This document shows, piece by piece, positions 45,846 to 56,359 of a stretch of DNA of 64,000 nucleotides (positions are counted from its first letter, which is position 1; each line of letters starts with the position of its first letter). The translations under genes were made by a program, and so were the position numbers. Origin of the DNA: Microbacterium sp. BH-3-3-3 (GTDB lineage: Bacteria > Actinomycetota > Actinomycetes > Actinomycetales > Microbacteriaceae); assembly GCF_007679045.1 (NCBI RefSeq), contig NZ_VEFS01000001.1, forward strand, positions 305,520 to 369,519. The letters run 5' to 3'. The notes below the pieces were generated by a model, which was not told the DNA's origin, did not search any database, and was given only the letters and a program-made list of their open reading frames with translations.

Positions 45846-47246
45846 ATGCCCCGTCTGCACGACCTCTCGCTCGTGGCCCAGGTCGACGGACTCCGCAGCG
45901 GTGATCTCTCACCCGCCGAGCTGACGACCCACTACCTCGATCGCATCGACCGCCACCGCGGTCTCGGCGCCTTCGCCGAGGTCACTCCGGATGCCGCGCT
46001 CCGACGGGCGGCCGACCTCCCCCGACCGGCCGACAGACCGCTGTGGGGCATTCCGCTGGCGGACAAAGACCTCGTCGCCCGCGCCGGCGTGCCCACGCGG
46101 TACGGATCGCGCGCGCGGGTCGACCACGTGCCCACGGCATCCGATCCCCTCGCCGCGGCACTCGACGCCGCCGGAGCGATCAACGTCGGTAAGACCAGCA
46201 CCTCGGAGTTCGGTCTCACCGGGTTCACCGAACCGCTGATCCACGACCCGGCGCGCGATCCCTGGCGCCCCACCGCGGGCGCGGGCGGCTCGAGCGGTGG
46301 GGCGGCGGTGGCCGTCGCCGCGGGACTCCTCCCTGCGGCCGTCGGCTCGGACGGCGGCGGCTCGATCCGCATCCCCTCGGCGACCGTGGGGGTCGTGGGC
46401 CTGAAACCCTCGCGCGGGCGGCTTCCGATCGGCTCGGGCTTCGACTCCCCCGACGGACTGTCGGTCACGGGACCGATCGCACGCACGGCGGAAGACGCGG
46501 GCCTCCTGCTCGACGCCCTCGTCGGCCTCGCCCCCTTCTCGTACGCGACGGCCGCCCCCGGAGCCGGGCCCTTCGTCGACGCCGCCCGACGCGTCCCCGG
46601 CCACCTGCGCCTCGGCGTCACCACCGTCTCACCGTGGGATGACGACGAAGACATCGTCCTCGACGCCGACGCTCGCACGGCCCTCGACACGGCCACCGCC
46701 TGGCTCGACGACTCTGGGCACGCGGTGGCGGATGCCGACTGGCATCCGTTCGGCTATGCGGAGCTCTTCCACGTGCTCTGGCGGGCGAGTGCCGCACGCA
46801 TTCCGCTGAGCGACGCCGATGCCGAGCTCGTCGAGCCGCTCACGGCCTGGCTCGTGCAGGAGGGGCGTCGCCTGTCGGCCCTCGACCTGCTCGGCGGACT
46901 CGCGGCCGCCCGGGCGTTCGAGCGTCGCACCATCACCGACTTCTCGGCCTTCGACGCCGTGCTCACCCCGGCTCTCGCGCAGCCGCCCCAGCCGGTCGGC
47001 TCGTACGCGGAGCACAGCCCCGAGCGCACGTTCGCGATGCAGGTCGAGTACGCGCCGTACTCGAGCTTCGTCAACGTCGCCGGGTTGCCCGCGATCACTG
47101 TGCCGGTGACGACGGATGCCGCGGGCCACCCCGTGTCGGTGCAGCTCGTCGGCCGCCCGGGGGGTGAGGCGACGCTGCTGTCGCTCGCCGCTCAGCTCGA
47201 GGCCCGCCGGGGCCCGCTCCCCCATCCGCCCGCCTGGGACGTGTGA
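45846..47246 (+). CDS. amidase (amidase signature family)
   Basis: The 466-residue enzyme has the Ser-cis-Ser-Lys catalytic set of the signature family: the Lys in GAINVGKTSTSEFGLTGF and both Ser residues in the glycine-rich core GGSSGGAAVAVAAGLLPAAV with GSDGGGSIRIPSA. It hydrolyses an amide bond of unknown substrate. It is not GatA by context, as no gatB or gatC is near. The ATG at 45846 lies 6 bases behind TAGGCT, so it is probably transcribed separately from cysK-cysE, 39 bases upstream. Confidence 0.93.
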   Translation: MPRLHDLSLVAQVDGLRSGDLSPAELTTHYLDRIDRHRGLGAFAEVTPDAALRRAADLPRPADRPLWGIPLADKDLVARAGVPTRYGSRARVDHVPTASDPLAAALDAAGAINVGKTSTSEFGLTGFTEPLIHDPARDPWRPTAGAGGSSGGAAVAVAAGLLPAAVGSDGGGSIRIPSATVGVVGLKPSRGRLPIGSGFDSPDGLSVTGPIARTAEDAGLLLDALVGLAPFSYATAAPGAGPFVDAARRVPGHLRLGVTTVSPWDDDEDIVLDADARTALDTATAWLDDSGHAVADADWHPFGYAELFHVLWRASAARIPLSDADAELVEPLTAWLVQEGRRLSALDLLGGLAAARAFERRTITDFSAFDAVLTPALAQPPQPVGSYAEHSPERTFAMQVEYAPYSSFVNVAGLPAITVPVTTDAAGHPVSVQLVGRPGGEATLLSLAAQLEARRGPLPHPPAWDV

Positions 47247-47352
47247 CGCTCCCTGCGACACAGCGCAGGAGATCCGACTTCATCCCCGCGCCGGCCTCGG
47301 CATGTAGACGGGGTGACGTCCCTGGATCCTGCGTTGTGGTCTCGGGATGGTG

Positions 47353-47946
47353 TCAGGGCAACAGGCCGGCCGCGGTGAAGGCTCGGGCGTAGATCTCGCG
47401 GATCACACCCTCTTTGCGGGCGTTGTACTCGCTCATCAGGCCGTCGGCCGCGACAGCGCGCTTGACCGCGGCGTACCGCTCGCGATCGGCCTCGTCGGCG
47501 CGCAGCCAGTCGCGGAAGATGCGGTGCCGTGCGGCCTCGGGGCTGTCGGGCGGCCACACGTGAAGGTTGGCGGCCGGCTCGGCCGAGACCAGGCAGCGAT
47601 GGCCGAACCACCACGGCTCGCGCACGCGCAACACGAAGCCGAGTGCTTCGAGTGCCGGCACGTAGGCATCCTCGTCGTCGGTGTCGGCGACCGTCAGGTC
47701 GATGTCGATGACGGGCTTGGCGGCCAGCCCGGGGACCGACGTCGACCCCACGTGGTCGATCCGCAACGCGCGCTCGCCGAGCGCCGCGACGATGCCCGCG
47801 CGGAGCGTCTCGAAGAGCTCGGGCCAGGCGGCATCCGGATCCACGATCTCGATGTGCCGCACCTGCTCCACGGCGCCGACCCATGGCGAGAGTCCAGGCG
47901 GGGGCGGGGTGTCGTCGAACGACACGATCTGAGCGGCGGTGAGCAC
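47353..47946 (-). CDS. GrpB family protein (UPF0157 nucleotidyltransferase fold)
   Basis: The 197-residue protein shows the GrpB landmarks IEIVDPDAAWPELFETLRAG, RIDHVGSTSVPGLAAKPVID and IDLTVADTDDEDAYVPALEA, followed by FRDWLRADEADRERYAAVKR. The fold resembles nucleotidyltransferases; some fused members take part in CoA synthesis, but stand-alone members have no proven role. Of two adjacent GTG codons I chose the second (47946), because TAAGCT then lies exactly 6 bases upstream. It lies between prfA and the amidase as part of an insertion in a conserved gene order. Confidence 0.88.
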   Translation of the reverse strand: MLTAAQIVSFDDTPPPPGLSPWVGAVEQVRHIEIVDPDAAWPELFETLRAGIVAALGERALRIDHVGSTSVPGLAAKPVIDIDLTVADTDDEDAYVPALEALGFVLRVREPWWFGHRCLVSAEPAANLHVWPPDSPEAARHRIFRDWLRADEADRERYAAVKRAVAADGLMSEYNARKEGVIREIYARAFTAAGLLP

Positions 47947-47952
47947 CACCCG

Positions 47953-47958
47953 AGCTTA
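47953..47958 (-). promoter_or_regulatory. -10 box of the GrpB-family gene (leaderless type)
   Basis: The minus strand reads TAAGCT, 6 bases, then GTG at 47946. The box overlaps the prfA stop codon, so this gene has a promoter inside the end of prfA. Confidence 0.45.
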
Positions 47959-49047
47959 GGAGTCGGCGAGGGCCGCGAGGCGCGCTTCTTCGTCGGCCGT
48001 GATCGCCGACTCGATGATCGGGCCGAGGGCGCCGTCCATGACCTGATCGAGGTTGTACGCCTTGTATCCGGTGCGGTGATCGGCGATGCGGTTCTCGGGG
48101 AAGTTGTAGGTGCGGATGCGCTCGGAGCGATCCATGCCGCGAATCTGCGACTTGCGCGCATCGGCGGCGACCGCGTCGCGCTCCTCCTGCTGCTTGGCGA
48201 GCAGGCGGGCGCGCAGCACGCGCATACCGGCCTCGCGGTTCTGCAGCTGCGACTTCTCGTTCTGCATCGACACGACGATTCCGGTGGGAACGTGGGTGAT
48301 GCGCACCGCGGAGTCGGTCGTGTTCACGGACTGACCACCGGGGCCCGAGGAGCGGAAGACGTCGATCTTCAGGTCGTTCGGGTCGATGCCGACCTCTTCG
48401 GGCTCGTCGACCTCGGGGAACACGAGCACGCCCGTGGTGGAGGTGTGGATGCGACCCTGCGACTCGGTGGCGGGCACGCGCTGCACGCGGTGCACTCCGC
48501 CCTCGTATTTCAGGTGCGCCCAGACACCCTGAGCGGGGTCGCTCGACGATCCCTTGATCGCGACCTGGACGTCTTTGTAGCCGCCGAGATCGGATTCGGT
48601 GCGTTCGAGCAGCTCCGTCTTCCAGCCCATGGATGCCGCGTACTGCAGGTACATGCGCAGCAGGTCGGCCGCGAAGAGGGCGCTCTCGGCCCCACCCTCG
48701 CCGCCCTTGATCTCCATGATCACGTCACGGGCGTCGTCGGGGTCGCGCGGGATGAGCAGGCGCCGCAGGCGCTCCTGCGTCTCGGCCACGCGCTCCTCGA
48801 GCGCCGGGACCTCTTCTGCAAAGGCGGAGTCCTCACGGGCGAGCTCGCGAGCCGCCTCGAGGTCGTCGGACGCCGCGGTCCACGCTTCGTGGGCCGCGAC
48901 GATCCGCGACAGCTCGGCGTAGCGTCGGTTGACGCGCTTGGCGCGCGCGGCGTCCGCGTGCACGGCCGGGTCGGAGAGTTCCTCCTGGACGGCCTTGTGC
49001 TCGTCGAGCAGTCCGCGGACCGACTCGAACATGGCGGGTTCCGACAT
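47956..49047 (-). CDS. prfA: peptide chain release factor 1
   Basis: RF1 ends translation at UAA and UAG. The 363-residue protein has the PAT tripeptide that reads the stop codon in [19 protein letters not shown] and the catalytic GGQ in [20 protein letters not shown], whose Gln is the target of PrmC. It lies 17 bases after rho. prmC usually follows directly in actinobacteria; here it is displaced by about 3.8 kb. Confidence 0.97.
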   Translation of the reverse strand: MSEPAMFESVRGLLDEHKAVQEELSDPAVHADAARAKRVNRRYAELSRIVAAHEAWTAASDDLEAARELAREDSAFAEEVPALEERVAETQERLRRLLIPRDPDDARDVIMEIKGGEGGAESALFAADLLRMYLQYAASMGWKTELLERTESDLGGYKDVQVAIKGSSSDPAQGVWAHLKYEGGVHRVQRVPATESQGRIHTSTTGVLVFPEVDEPEEVGIDPNDLKIDVFRSSGPGGQSVNTTDSAVRITHVPTGIVVSMQNEKSQLQNREAGMRVLRARLLAKQQEERDAVAADARKSQIRGMDRSERIRTYNFPENRIADHRTGYKAYNLDQVMDGALGPIIESAITADEEARLAALADS

Positions 49048-49064
49048 CGCGCCTCCCGCCCCGA

Positions 49065-51263
49065 TCAGCGGATGCTGTTGTCGTCACCGCCGCGCGAGGG
49101 CGCCGGGATCGACTTCTGCATCTGCACGAGGAACTCGACGTTGGACTGCGTCTCCTTGAGCTTTCCGAGCACGACCTCGAGGGCCTGCTGGGGGTCGAGA
49201 CCGGCCAGCGCGCGACGGAGCTTCCAGGTGATCTTGACCTCGTCGCTCGACAGCAGCATCTCTTCGCGACGGGTGCTCGACGCGTTGACGTCGACCGCCG
49301 GGAAGATGCGCTTGTCGGCGAGCTGGCGGCTCAGGCGCAGTTCGCTGTTGCCGGTGCCCTTGAACTCCTCGAAGATCACGTCGTCCATCTTGGACCCGGT
49401 CTCCACGAGCGCCGTGGCCAGGATCGTGAGCGATCCGCCGTTCTCGATGTTGCGCGCGGCGCCGAAGAAGCGCTTGGGCGGGTACAGCGCCGAGGCGTCG
49501 ACACCGCCGGAGAGCACGCGGCCCGAGGTGGGGGCGGCGAGGTTGTACGCGCGGCCGAGGCGGGTGATCGAGTCGAGCAGCACGACGACGTCGCGGCCGA
49601 GCTCGACGAGACGCTTCGCGCGCTCGATGGCCAGCTCGGCGACCGTGGTGTGGTCTTCGGCCGGACGGTCGAAGGTCGAGGCGATGACCTCGCCGCGCAC
49701 GGTGCGCTGCATGTCGGTGACCTCTTCGGGACGCTCGTCGACGAGCACGACCATGAGGTGGACCTCGGGGTTGTTCGTCGCGATCGCGTTGGCGATCTGC
49801 TGCAGCACGATCGTCTTACCGGCCTTGGGGGGCGCGACGATCAGGCCGCGCTGGCCCTTGCCGACCGGGGCGACCAGGTCGATGATGCGCTGCGTGAGCT
49901 TCTCGGGGCCGGTCTCGAGGCGCAGGCGCTCCTGGGGGTACAGGGGCGTGAGGTTGTTGAACTCGACGCGGGTGGCGGCGTCGTCGACCGACAGGCCGTT
50001 GATCGAGTCGACCTGCACGAGCGCGTTGTACTTCTGACGGCCCTGCTGCTCGCCCTCGCGGGGCTGCTTGATGGCGCCGACGACGGCGTCGCCCTTGCGG
50101 AGGTTGTACTTCTTGACCTGACCGAGCGAGACGTAGACGTCGCTCGGGCCGGGCAGGTAGCCGGTGGTGCGCACGAACGCGTAGTTGTCGAGCACGTCGA
50201 GCACGCCGGCGATGGGGACGAGCACGTCGTCTTCGCCGATCTCGGTCTCGAACTCATCGCCCGCGGTGGTCTGGCCGCGGCGCTTGTTGCGCTGACGGTT
50301 GCGGCTGTTGGCTGCGCCGCCCTGCTGCTGCTGCGCCTGCTGGCCGTTCTGCGCGTTGTCGCGCTGGGCACCGTCGCGCTGGCCGCCGTCACGCTGGCCG
50401 CCGTCGCGCTGGCCGCCGTCGCGCTGTGCGCCGTTGTCGCGACCGCCCTCGCGCTGGCCGCCCTGCTGCTGCGGGGCCTCGGCCTCGTCGGCGGCGGGCT
50501 GAGCGACGTCGGCCTTGTCGGCGTCGGTCTTGTTGCGGTTGCGGTTGCGCGAGCGGCTGCGGCCACGGCCACGGGCCGGGGTCTCGTCGGCCTGCTCGGC
50601 ACCGTCGGCGGGCGCGGCGTCTGCCTGCTCGGCGTCGGCCTGCTCGGCGTCGCCGTCAGCGGTCGCGGCGTCGGCGGCGGGAACCTCGGTGGCGGCAGCC
50701 TCGTCGACCGCGGGGGTCTCGGTGCTGGCGTCGGCGTCGGCGGCCACGTCGGCGGCCGTGGTGACCGGGGTGGTCGCGGGCTCGTCGGTCACGGCGTCGG
50801 CGGCAGCGGTCTCGGCGGCGGGCGCCTCGGCGGCGGCGGCCTCAGCGGCGGCCTTCTCTTCAGCGGCGGCGGCCTCGGCGGCGGCCGTCTCTTCGGCGGT
50901 CGCGCTCTTGGCACGGCGCGGAGCACGCTTGCGCGGGGCGCGCGCGGGCTTCTCGACCGGCGCCGCCTCTACGGCGGCGGGCTCTGCGGCGACCTCGGCG
51001 GCGGGCGCCTCCGCAGCGGCGGGCGCGTCGGCGACCGTCTCGGCCGGGGCCTCGGCGGCGAGAGCGTCATCGGTGAACAGTGCCTCGGGGGCGGCGTCGG
51101 CCGGGGCCTCGTCGGCCTCCGGGGCCGCTTCGCCCTCGGCCGCAGCGGGCGCGTCGGTCTGTTCGGTGTCGGTGCCCTCCACCGCAGCCGTGGGCTGCTC
51201 TTCGGTGGGGGTCTCGGCGCCCTCGGGCGCGTCGACGGGCTGGGTCTCGGAGATGGACTCCAC
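49065..51263 (-). CDS. rho: transcription termination factor Rho with long disordered N-terminus
   Basis: Rho is the hexameric RNA translocase that ends transcription. The core begins near residue 340 with the RNA-binding part ([20 protein letters not shown]). The P-loop is in [20 protein letters not shown] near residue 460, and the secondary RNA loop region includes [20 protein letters not shown]. The first 340 residues are unlike E. coli Rho: an Ala/Glu/Pro-rich acidic half, then an Arg/Asn/Gln/Gly-rich part with five-residue GGQRD repeats and a basic [10 protein letters not shown] patch. Such extensions are known in actinobacterial Rho and bind RNA or drive condensation. The start, [15 protein letters not shown], is the GTG at 51263. 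Confidence 0.96.
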   Translation of the reverse strand: MESISETQPVDAPEGAETPTEEQPTAAVEGTDTEQTDAPAAAEGEAAPEADEAPADAAPEALFTDDALAAEAPAETVADAPAAAEAPAAEVAAEPAAVEAAPVEKPARAPRKRAPRRAKSATAEETAAAEAAAAEEKAAAEAAAAEAPAAETAAADAVTDEPATTPVTTAADVAADADASTETPAVDEAAATEVPAADAATADGDAEQADAEQADAAPADGAEQADETPARGRGRSRSRNRNRNKTDADKADVAQPAADEAEAPQQQGGQREGGRDNGAQRDGGQRDGGQRDGGQRDGAQRDNAQNGQQAQQQQGGAANSRNRQRNKRRGQTTAGDEFETEIGEDDVLVPIAGVLDVLDNYAFVRTTGYLPGPSDVYVSLGQVKKYNLRKGDAVVGAIKQPREGEQQGRQKYNALVQVDSINGLSVDDAATRVEFNNLTPLYPQERLRLETGPEKLTQRIIDLVAPVGKGQRGLIVAPPKAGKTIVLQQIANAIATNNPEVHLMVVLVDERPEEVTDMQRTVRGEVIASTFDRPAEDHTTVAELAIERAKRLVELGRDVVVLLDSITRLGRAYNLAAPTSGRVLSGGVDASALYPPKRFFGAARNIENGGSLTILATALVETGSKMDDVIFEEFKGTGNSELRLSRQLADKRIFPAVDVNASSTRREEMLLSSDEVKITWKLRRALAGLDPQQALEVVLGKLKETQSNVEFLVQMQKSIPAPSRGGDDNSIR
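50370..50450. repeat. 15-bp tandem repeat inside rho
   Basis: About four to five near-identical 15-bp units on the plus strand (CGCTGGCCGCCGT plus 2 bases) encode successive GGQRD or GAQRD pentapeptides in the Rho N-terminal extension. Such runs can change length by slippage between strains. Confidence 0.75.
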
Positions 51264-51414
51264 GAGTGCTCCTCAGGATGAAACGTGATCAGATCGCGCG
51301 TCGTCGTGCAGATCGCAGACGACGGACACCAGCGGTTCGGGAGACTGCAGCCGATACCGGGTTCGCGATGTGTTGCGGATTTCGCAGGTGGTGCAGAGGC
51401 TCAGATTCGCGAAT

Positions 51415-52347
51415 TTACGCGGAACCCTCTGCGTTTTTCACTGTACCACCCTTGACGTCGACGGCGAGCATGAGCGCCTGCCACGGGGTGTCGACGACGG
51501 ATGCCATAAGATCCGCGGCCGCGAGTCGCTGTCCCGGCCCGTCGGCGAGGACGAGCACGCTCGGTCCGGCACCGGACACGACCGCGGCGTACCCCTCCGC
51601 GCGGAGGGCGCGCACGAGCCGGTCGGTCTCGGGCATGGCCTGCGCGCGGTAGTTCTGGTGCAGCTTGTCTTCGGTGGCCGCCATGAGCAGCTCGGGGCTC
51701 TGCGTCATCGCCGCGATCAGCAGCGCCGAGCGCGAGACGTTGAACACCGCGTCTTCCCGCGGCACCTGCAGCGGCTGGAGGCTGCGCGCGACCGCCGTCG
51801 ACATCGTGAAGCTCGGCACGAGCACGAGGGGCGACACACCGCGGTGCACGATCAGCTGCTTGTGCTGGGGGCCGGCGGCATCCATCCACGCGATCGTGAG
51901 ACCGCCGAACAGCCCGGGGGCAACGTTGTCGGGGTGGCCCTCCATCTCGGTCGCGAGGCGCAGCAGGTCGACGTCGCTGAATGCGACCTCGCCCTCAAGC
52001 AGACCCTTCGCGGCCAGGATGCCGGCGACCACGGCCGCACCGGACGAGCCCATGCCCCGCCCGTGCGGGATGACGTTGTGCGCGGTGAGGCGGAGCCCCG
52101 GCAGGGTGCGGCCGACCGAGGCGTACGTGTGCGCCATCGCGCGCACGACGAGGTGCGACGCATCGCGCGGCACCTCGGCGACCCCTTCGCCCTCGACCTC
52201 GATCTCGAGGCGGTCGCCCTCGAGCTGCTCGACGACGAGTTCGTCGTAGACGCTCAGTGCGAGGCCGAGGGTGTCGAAGCCGGGCCCGAGGTTCGCGCTG
52301 GTGGCGGGAACCCGGACGGCGACCCGACGGCCGGGGCCTGAACTCAC
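51415..52347 (-). CDS. thrB: homoserine kinase
   Basis: ThrB phosphorylates homoserine, giving the substrate of ThrC. The 310-residue protein is a GHMP kinase with [20 protein letters not shown] at the N-terminus, the phosphate loop [20 protein letters not shown] near residue 95, and the C-terminal [15 protein letters not shown]. The GTG start overlaps the thrC stop by 4 bases (GTGA). It ends the hom-thrC-thrB set, and rho follows after about 150 bases that hold no evident gene. Confidence 0.96.
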   Translation of the reverse strand: MSSGPGRRVAVRVPATSANLGPGFDTLGLALSVYDELVVEQLEGDRLEIEVEGEGVAEVPRDASHLVVRAMAHTYASVGRTLPGLRLTAHNVIPHGRGMGSSGAAVVAGILAAKGLLEGEVAFSDVDLLRLATEMEGHPDNVAPGLFGGLTIAWMDAAGPQHKQLIVHRGVSPLVLVPSFTMSTAVARSLQPLQVPREDAVFNVSRSALLIAAMTQSPELLMAATEDKLHQNYRAQAMPETDRLVRALRAEGYAAVVSGAGPSVLVLADGPGQRLAAADLMASVVDTPWQALMLAVDVKGGTVKNAEGSA

Positions 52348-53426
52348 GCGGTCACCGGCTGCAGGTCGAGCACGGAGGCGACCTCCGAGGTGGCGGCGTC
52401 GACGACGGTCGGCTGCACGTCGGTGCCGTCGGACTTGCGCAGGGCCCACTGGGGGTCCTTCAAGCCGTGGCCGGTGACGGTGAGCACGACCTTCGCGCCG
52501 GCGGGCACGATGCCGGCCTCGGCGCGCTCGAGCAGACCCGCGACGCTGATGGCCGAGGCGGGCTCGACGAAGATGCCCACCTCGCCGGCGAGGATCTTCT
52601 GCGCCTCGAGGATGCGGGCGTCGTCGATCGCGCCGAAGTAGCCGTCGGTGGCCTCGCGGGCTTCGAGGGCGAGATCCCACGACGCGGGGTTGCCGATGCG
52701 GATGGCGCTGGCGATCGTCTCGGGCTGCCTGACGACCTCGCCGCGCACGAGCGGCGCGGAACCCTCGGCCTGGAAGCCGAACATGCGGGGCACGCGCGTG
52801 GCGACGCCGCGGGCGGCCTCTTCGCGGTAGCCGCGCGAGTACGCGGTGTAGTTGCCGGCGTTGCCGACGGGGATGAAGTGGAAGTCGGGGGCGTCGCCCA
52901 GAACCTCGACGACCTCGTAGGCGGCGGTCTTCTGCCCCTCGATGCGGTCGGGGTTCACCGAGTTCACCAGGTGCACCGGGTAGTGGTCGGCGAGCTCGCG
53001 CGCGATCTCGAGGCAGTCGTCGAAGTTGCCGCGGATCTGGATGAGCCGGCCGTTGTGCGCCACCGCCTGGCTGAGCTTGCCCATGGCGATCTTGCCCTCG
53101 GGCACGAGCACCGCGGCGGTGATGCCGGCGTGGGCGGCGTAGGCCGCGGCCGAGGCCGAGGTGTTGCCGGTCGAGGCGCAGATGACGGCCTTCGCCCCAT
53201 GCTCGACGGCGCGCGAGAGGGCCACGGTCATGCCGCGGTCCTTGAACGAACCCGTCGGGTTCATGCCCTCGTACTTCACCCAGACGTCGGCGCCGGTGCG
53301 ACGCGACAGTGCGGGTGCGGGCAGCAACGGAGTGCCGCCCTCGCCCAGGGTGACGACGGTGGAGGCGTCGGTGACACCCAGACGGTCGGCGTATTCGCGG
53401 AGGACTCCGCCCCAGAGGTGTGCCAT
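52344..53426 (-). CDS. thrC: threonine synthase
   Basis: ThrC converts O-phosphohomoserine to threonine with PLP. The 360-residue protein has the PLP lysine in [20 protein letters not shown] and the nucleotide-like loop [19 protein letters not shown], with [18 protein letters not shown] further on. It is the shorter actinobacterial class. The ATG at 53426 follows the hom stop by one base; a start 6 codons upstream is less likely. It is coupled to thrB by overlap. Confidence 0.97.
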   Translation of the reverse strand: MAHLWGGVLREYADRLGVTDASTVVTLGEGGTPLLPAPALSRRTGADVWVKYEGMNPTGSFKDRGMTVALSRAVEHGAKAVICASTGNTSASAAAYAAHAGITAAVLVPEGKIAMGKLSQAVAHNGRLIQIRGNFDDCLEIARELADHYPVHLVNSVNPDRIEGQKTAAYEVVEVLGDAPDFHFIPVGNAGNYTAYSRGYREEAARGVATRVPRMFGFQAEGSAPLVRGEVVRQPETIASAIRIGNPASWDLALEAREATDGYFGAIDDARILEAQKILAGEVGIFVEPASAISVAGLLERAEAGIVPAGAKVVLTVTGHGLKDPQWALRKSDGTDVQPTVVDAATSEVASVLDLQPVTA

Positions 53427-53427
53427 G

Positions 53428-54795
53428 TCAGTTCCCTTCCACACGCAGCACGGAGACCACGCGCTCGACGACGCCGCTCGCGGCGAGACGCTCGACGGTC
53501 TCGCTCAAATCCTGCTCGCGGGCCTTGTGTGTTCCGATGACCAGGCGGGCCGATCCCGCTCCGGTCGCTGAGCCTTGCGCTTCGTTCGCTGAGCCCGTCG
53601 AAACGACGGCACCCGAAGACGCCTCGATGACGGTCTGCTCGACGGTCGCGATCGACACGCGACCCTCGCTGAGGATGCCCGCGACGGTGGCCAGCACGCC
53701 CGGCTGGTCGTCGACCTCGAGCGTGATCTGGTACCGCGTGATGACGTGCCCGATCGGCACGGCGGGCAGGTTGGCACGGGTCGACTCACCCACGCCGATG
53801 CCGCCGGCGATGTGGCGGCGCGCGGCCGAGACCACGTCGCCGAGCACGGCCGAGGCGGTCTGCACGCCGCCGGCGCCGGCGCCGTAGAACATCAGGTCGC
53901 CCGCGGCCTCGGCCTGCACGAAGACGGCGTTGTTCGCACCGTGGACGCTCGCCAGCGGGTGCGTGCGCTCGACGAGCGCGGGGTACACGCGCACCGAGAT
54001 CGACTCACCGCCGCCGTTCTCGCCGGCCAGGCGCTCGCACACGGCGAGGAGCTTGATGACGTAACCCGCGTGCCGGGCCGACTCGATCATCGCGGCGTCG
54101 ACCGCGGTGATGCCCTCGCGGTGCACGGCGTCGAGCGGGACGGTGGTGTGGAAGGCGAGGCTCGCGAGGATCGCGGCCTTCTGCGCGGCGTCGTAGCCCT
54201 CGACGTCGGCGGTGGGGTCGGCCTCGGCGTACCCGAGGGCCTGCGCCTGGGCGAGCACGTCGCCGAAGTCGGCGCCCTCGGTGTCCATGCGGTCGAGGAT
54301 GTAGTTCGTCGTGCCGTTGACGATGCCCATGATGCGCACGACCCGGTCGCCGGCGAGCGAGTCGCGCAGCGGTCGGATGATGGGGATGGCACCCGCGGCG
54401 GCGGCTTCGTAGTAGACCTCGGCGCCCACCTGGTCGGCGGCCTCGAACACCTCGGAGCCGTGGGTGGCCAGCAGCGCCTTGTTGGCGGTGACGACGTCGG
54501 CGCCCGACGCGATCGCGTGCAGCACCTGCGTGCGGGCGGGCTCGATGCCGCCCATGAGCTCGATGACGATGTCGCTGCCGACGATCAGGGTGTCGGCGTC
54601 GGTGGTGAACAGCTCGCGCGGCAGGTCGACGTCGCGCTTGGCGTCGAGGTCGCGCACGGCGATACCGGCGAGTTCGAGCTTCGCGCCCGCGCGGTCGGCG
54701 AGCTCGTCGCCGTGCCTGAGAAGCAGGTCGGCGACCTGCGAGCCGACGGCGCCGGCGCCGAGGAGCGCCACGCGGAGCGTGCGGTAGTCGGTCAT
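53428..54795 (-). CDS. hom: homoserine dehydrogenase with repeat insertion in ACT domain
   Basis: Hom reduces aspartate semialdehyde to homoserine, the branch point to threonine and methionine. The 455-residue protein has the NAD(P) fold ([20 protein letters not shown]), [16 protein letters not shown]-like substrate residues, [14 protein letters not shown] and a C-terminal ACT domain for threonine feedback from about residue 365 ([20 protein letters not shown]). Between two ACT strands, residues about 397-411 ([15 protein letters not shown]) are encoded by a degenerate palindromic repeat (53563-53607), which lengthens a loop. Whether feedback still works is unknown. It lies between lysA, which it overlaps by 4 bases, and thrC. 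Confidence 0.96.
   Translation of the reverse strand: MTDYRTLRVALLGAGAVGSQVADLLLRHGDELADRAGAKLELAGIAVRDLDAKRDVDLPRELFTTDADTLIVGSDIVIELMGGIEPARTQVLHAIASGADVVTANKALLATHGSEVFEAADQVGAEVYYEAAAAGAIPIIRPLRDSLAGDRVVRIMGIVNGTTNYILDRMDTEGADFGDVLAQAQALGYAEADPTADVEGYDAAQKAAILASLAFHTTVPLDAVHREGITAVDAAMIESARHAGYVIKLLAVCERLAGENGGGESISVRVYPALVERTHPLASVHGANNAVFVQAEAAGDLMFYGAGAGGVQTASAVLGDVVSAARRHIAGGIGVGESTRANLPAVPIGHVITRYQITLEVDDQPGVLATVAGILSEGRVSIATVEQTVIEASSGAVVSTGSANEAQGSATGAGSARLVIGTHKAREQDLSETVERLAASGVVERVVSVLRVEGN
53563..53607. repeat. palindromic repeat remnant inside hom
   Basis: GGTCGCTGAGCC, then TTGCGCTTCGTTC, then GCTGAGCCCGTCGAAACGAC: two repeat cores in the same direction, in frame with hom. 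They encode a Ser/Gly/Ala-rich loop in the ACT domain. Confidence 0.75.
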
Positions 54796-56222
54796 TCGGT
54801 GTCTCCGTGGGGTGTTTTCGTGGGGGCGGATGCCGGGATCCCGGCGTCGCGCGCGAGCAGGTCGTCGATGCTCTCGCCGTGGACGATCACGCGGGCCCGA
54901 CCGTCGCGCACGGCGACGACCGGCGGACGCGGGGTGTAGTTGTAGTTGCTCGCGAGCGAGAAGCAGTAGGCACCGGTGGCGGGCACGGCCAGCAGGTCGC
55001 CCGGGGTGACGTCGGAGGGGAGGTACTCGGCATCCACCACGATGTCGCCCGACTCGCAGTGGTGGCCGACGACGCGCGAGAGCGCCGGGGTCGCGCCGCT
55101 CGTGCGCGAGACCAGCCGCGCCGAGAAGTCGGCGCCGTACAGGGCGGGCCGGGCGTTGTCGCTCATGCCGCCGTCGACGCTGACGTAGGTGCGGTCGAGG
55201 TTCTCACCCGCCGTCACGGTCTTGACCGTGCCGACCTCGTAGAGGGTGATGCCGGCCTGACCGACGATGACGCGACCGGGCTCGGTGGCGACGTCGGGCA
55301 TGGGGATGCCGCGCACCGCGCACTCGTCGGCGATGGCGTCGACGATGCCGTCGGCGATCTCTTCGATGGGCTTCGGGTAGTCGACCGAGGTGTACGAGAT
55401 GCCGAAGCCGCCGCCGACGTTGAGCAGGGGGATCTCTCCCCCGGCCAGCAGGTCGGCGTGCAGGTCGACCAGGCGTGCGGCCGACTCGCGGAAGCCCGAG
55501 GAGTCGAAGATCTGCGAGCCGATATGGGCGTGCAGACCGACGAAGCGCAGGCTCGACAGCTCGCGGATGCGGGCCACGGCTTCGGCCGCCCCCTCGAGCG
55601 AGAAGCCGAACTTCTGGTCTTCGTGGGCGGTGGCGAGGAACGCGTGGGTCTCGGCGTGCACGCCCGTGCGCACGCGCACGAGCACCGACTGCACGGCGCC
55701 GCGACGCTCGGCGATCGCGGCGAGACGCTCGATCTCGATGGGGCTGTCGACGACGACCGAGCCGATCCCCACTTCGACGGCGCGTTCGAGCTCGGACACG
55801 CTCTTGTTGTTGCCGTGGAAGCCCAGGCGTGCCGGGTCGGCACCGGCGGCGAGCGCGACTTCGAGCTCACCACGCGTGCAGACGTCGACCGCGAGTCCTT
55901 CGTCGACGACCCAGCGCACGACCTCGGTCGAGAGGAACGCCTTGCCGGCGTAGTACACGCGGGCACGGATGCCGTGGCGCGCAGCCGCGGCGTCGAAGGC
56001 GGCGCGAGCGCGACGCGCGTGGGCGCGCACCTCGTTCTCGTCGAGCACGTAGAGGGGGGTGCCGAATCGGTCGCGGAGGTCGAAGACCGACACCCCGCCG
56101 ACCTCGACGGAGCCGTCGGCGACGCGATGCGCGGACGAGGGCCAGACGGAGGCGACGAGCTCGTTCGCTTCGGCCGGGGCGGTGAGCCAGGCGGGCACGA
56201 GCGCGGAGTGCGAGGCGGACAC
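54792..56222 (-). CDS. lysA: diaminopimelate decarboxylase
   Basis: LysA makes L-lysine from meso-diaminopimelate with PLP. The 476-residue protein has the PLP lysine in RVYYAGKAFLSTEVVRWVVD near residue 75, FHGNNKSVSELERAVEVG, the barrel segment GLHAHIGSQIFDSSGFRES, the phosphate loop LLNVGGGFGISYTSVDYPKP and the C-terminal Cys in VVGHHCESGDIVV. The start is the GTG at 56222; I see no clear ribosome site or -10 box there. It usually follows argS, but an M60 peptidase and an HPr-kinase-like gene now lie between them. Confidence 0.96.
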   Translation of the reverse strand: MSASHSALVPAWLTAPAEANELVASVWPSSAHRVADGSVEVGGVSVFDLRDRFGTPLYVLDENEVRAHARRARAAFDAAAARHGIRARVYYAGKAFLSTEVVRWVVDEGLAVDVCTRGELEVALAAGADPARLGFHGNNKSVSELERAVEVGIGSVVVDSPIEIERLAAIAERRGAVQSVLVRVRTGVHAETHAFLATAHEDQKFGFSLEGAAEAVARIRELSSLRFVGLHAHIGSQIFDSSGFRESAARLVDLHADLLAGGEIPLLNVGGGFGISYTSVDYPKPIEEIADGIVDAIADECAVRGIPMPDVATEPGRVIVGQAGITLYEVGTVKTVTAGENLDRTYVSVDGGMSDNARPALYGADFSARLVSRTSGATPALSRVVGHHCESGDIVVDAEYLPSDVTPGDLLAVPATGAYCFSLASNYNYTPRPPVVAVRDGRARVIVHGESIDDLLARDAGIPASAPTKTPHGDTE

Positions 56223-56359
56223 AGGGGGACCAATCGGGTTTTGCGGCGACGCGACGGCCGCGGATCACGGCTCCCACCCGCGCGGAGAGTCACGCGGCGG
56301 GCAGTCCTTGCAGTCTAGGGCACGTCGTATGCCGCACCTTTCCCACGCCGGGGCGACGG

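Noticed and set aside
47247-47352. Possible terminator between the amidase and GrpB genes (GCGCAGGAGATCC / GGATCCTGCG)
   Set aside because: The arms are imperfect and separated by about 50 bases; too weak to list as a feature.
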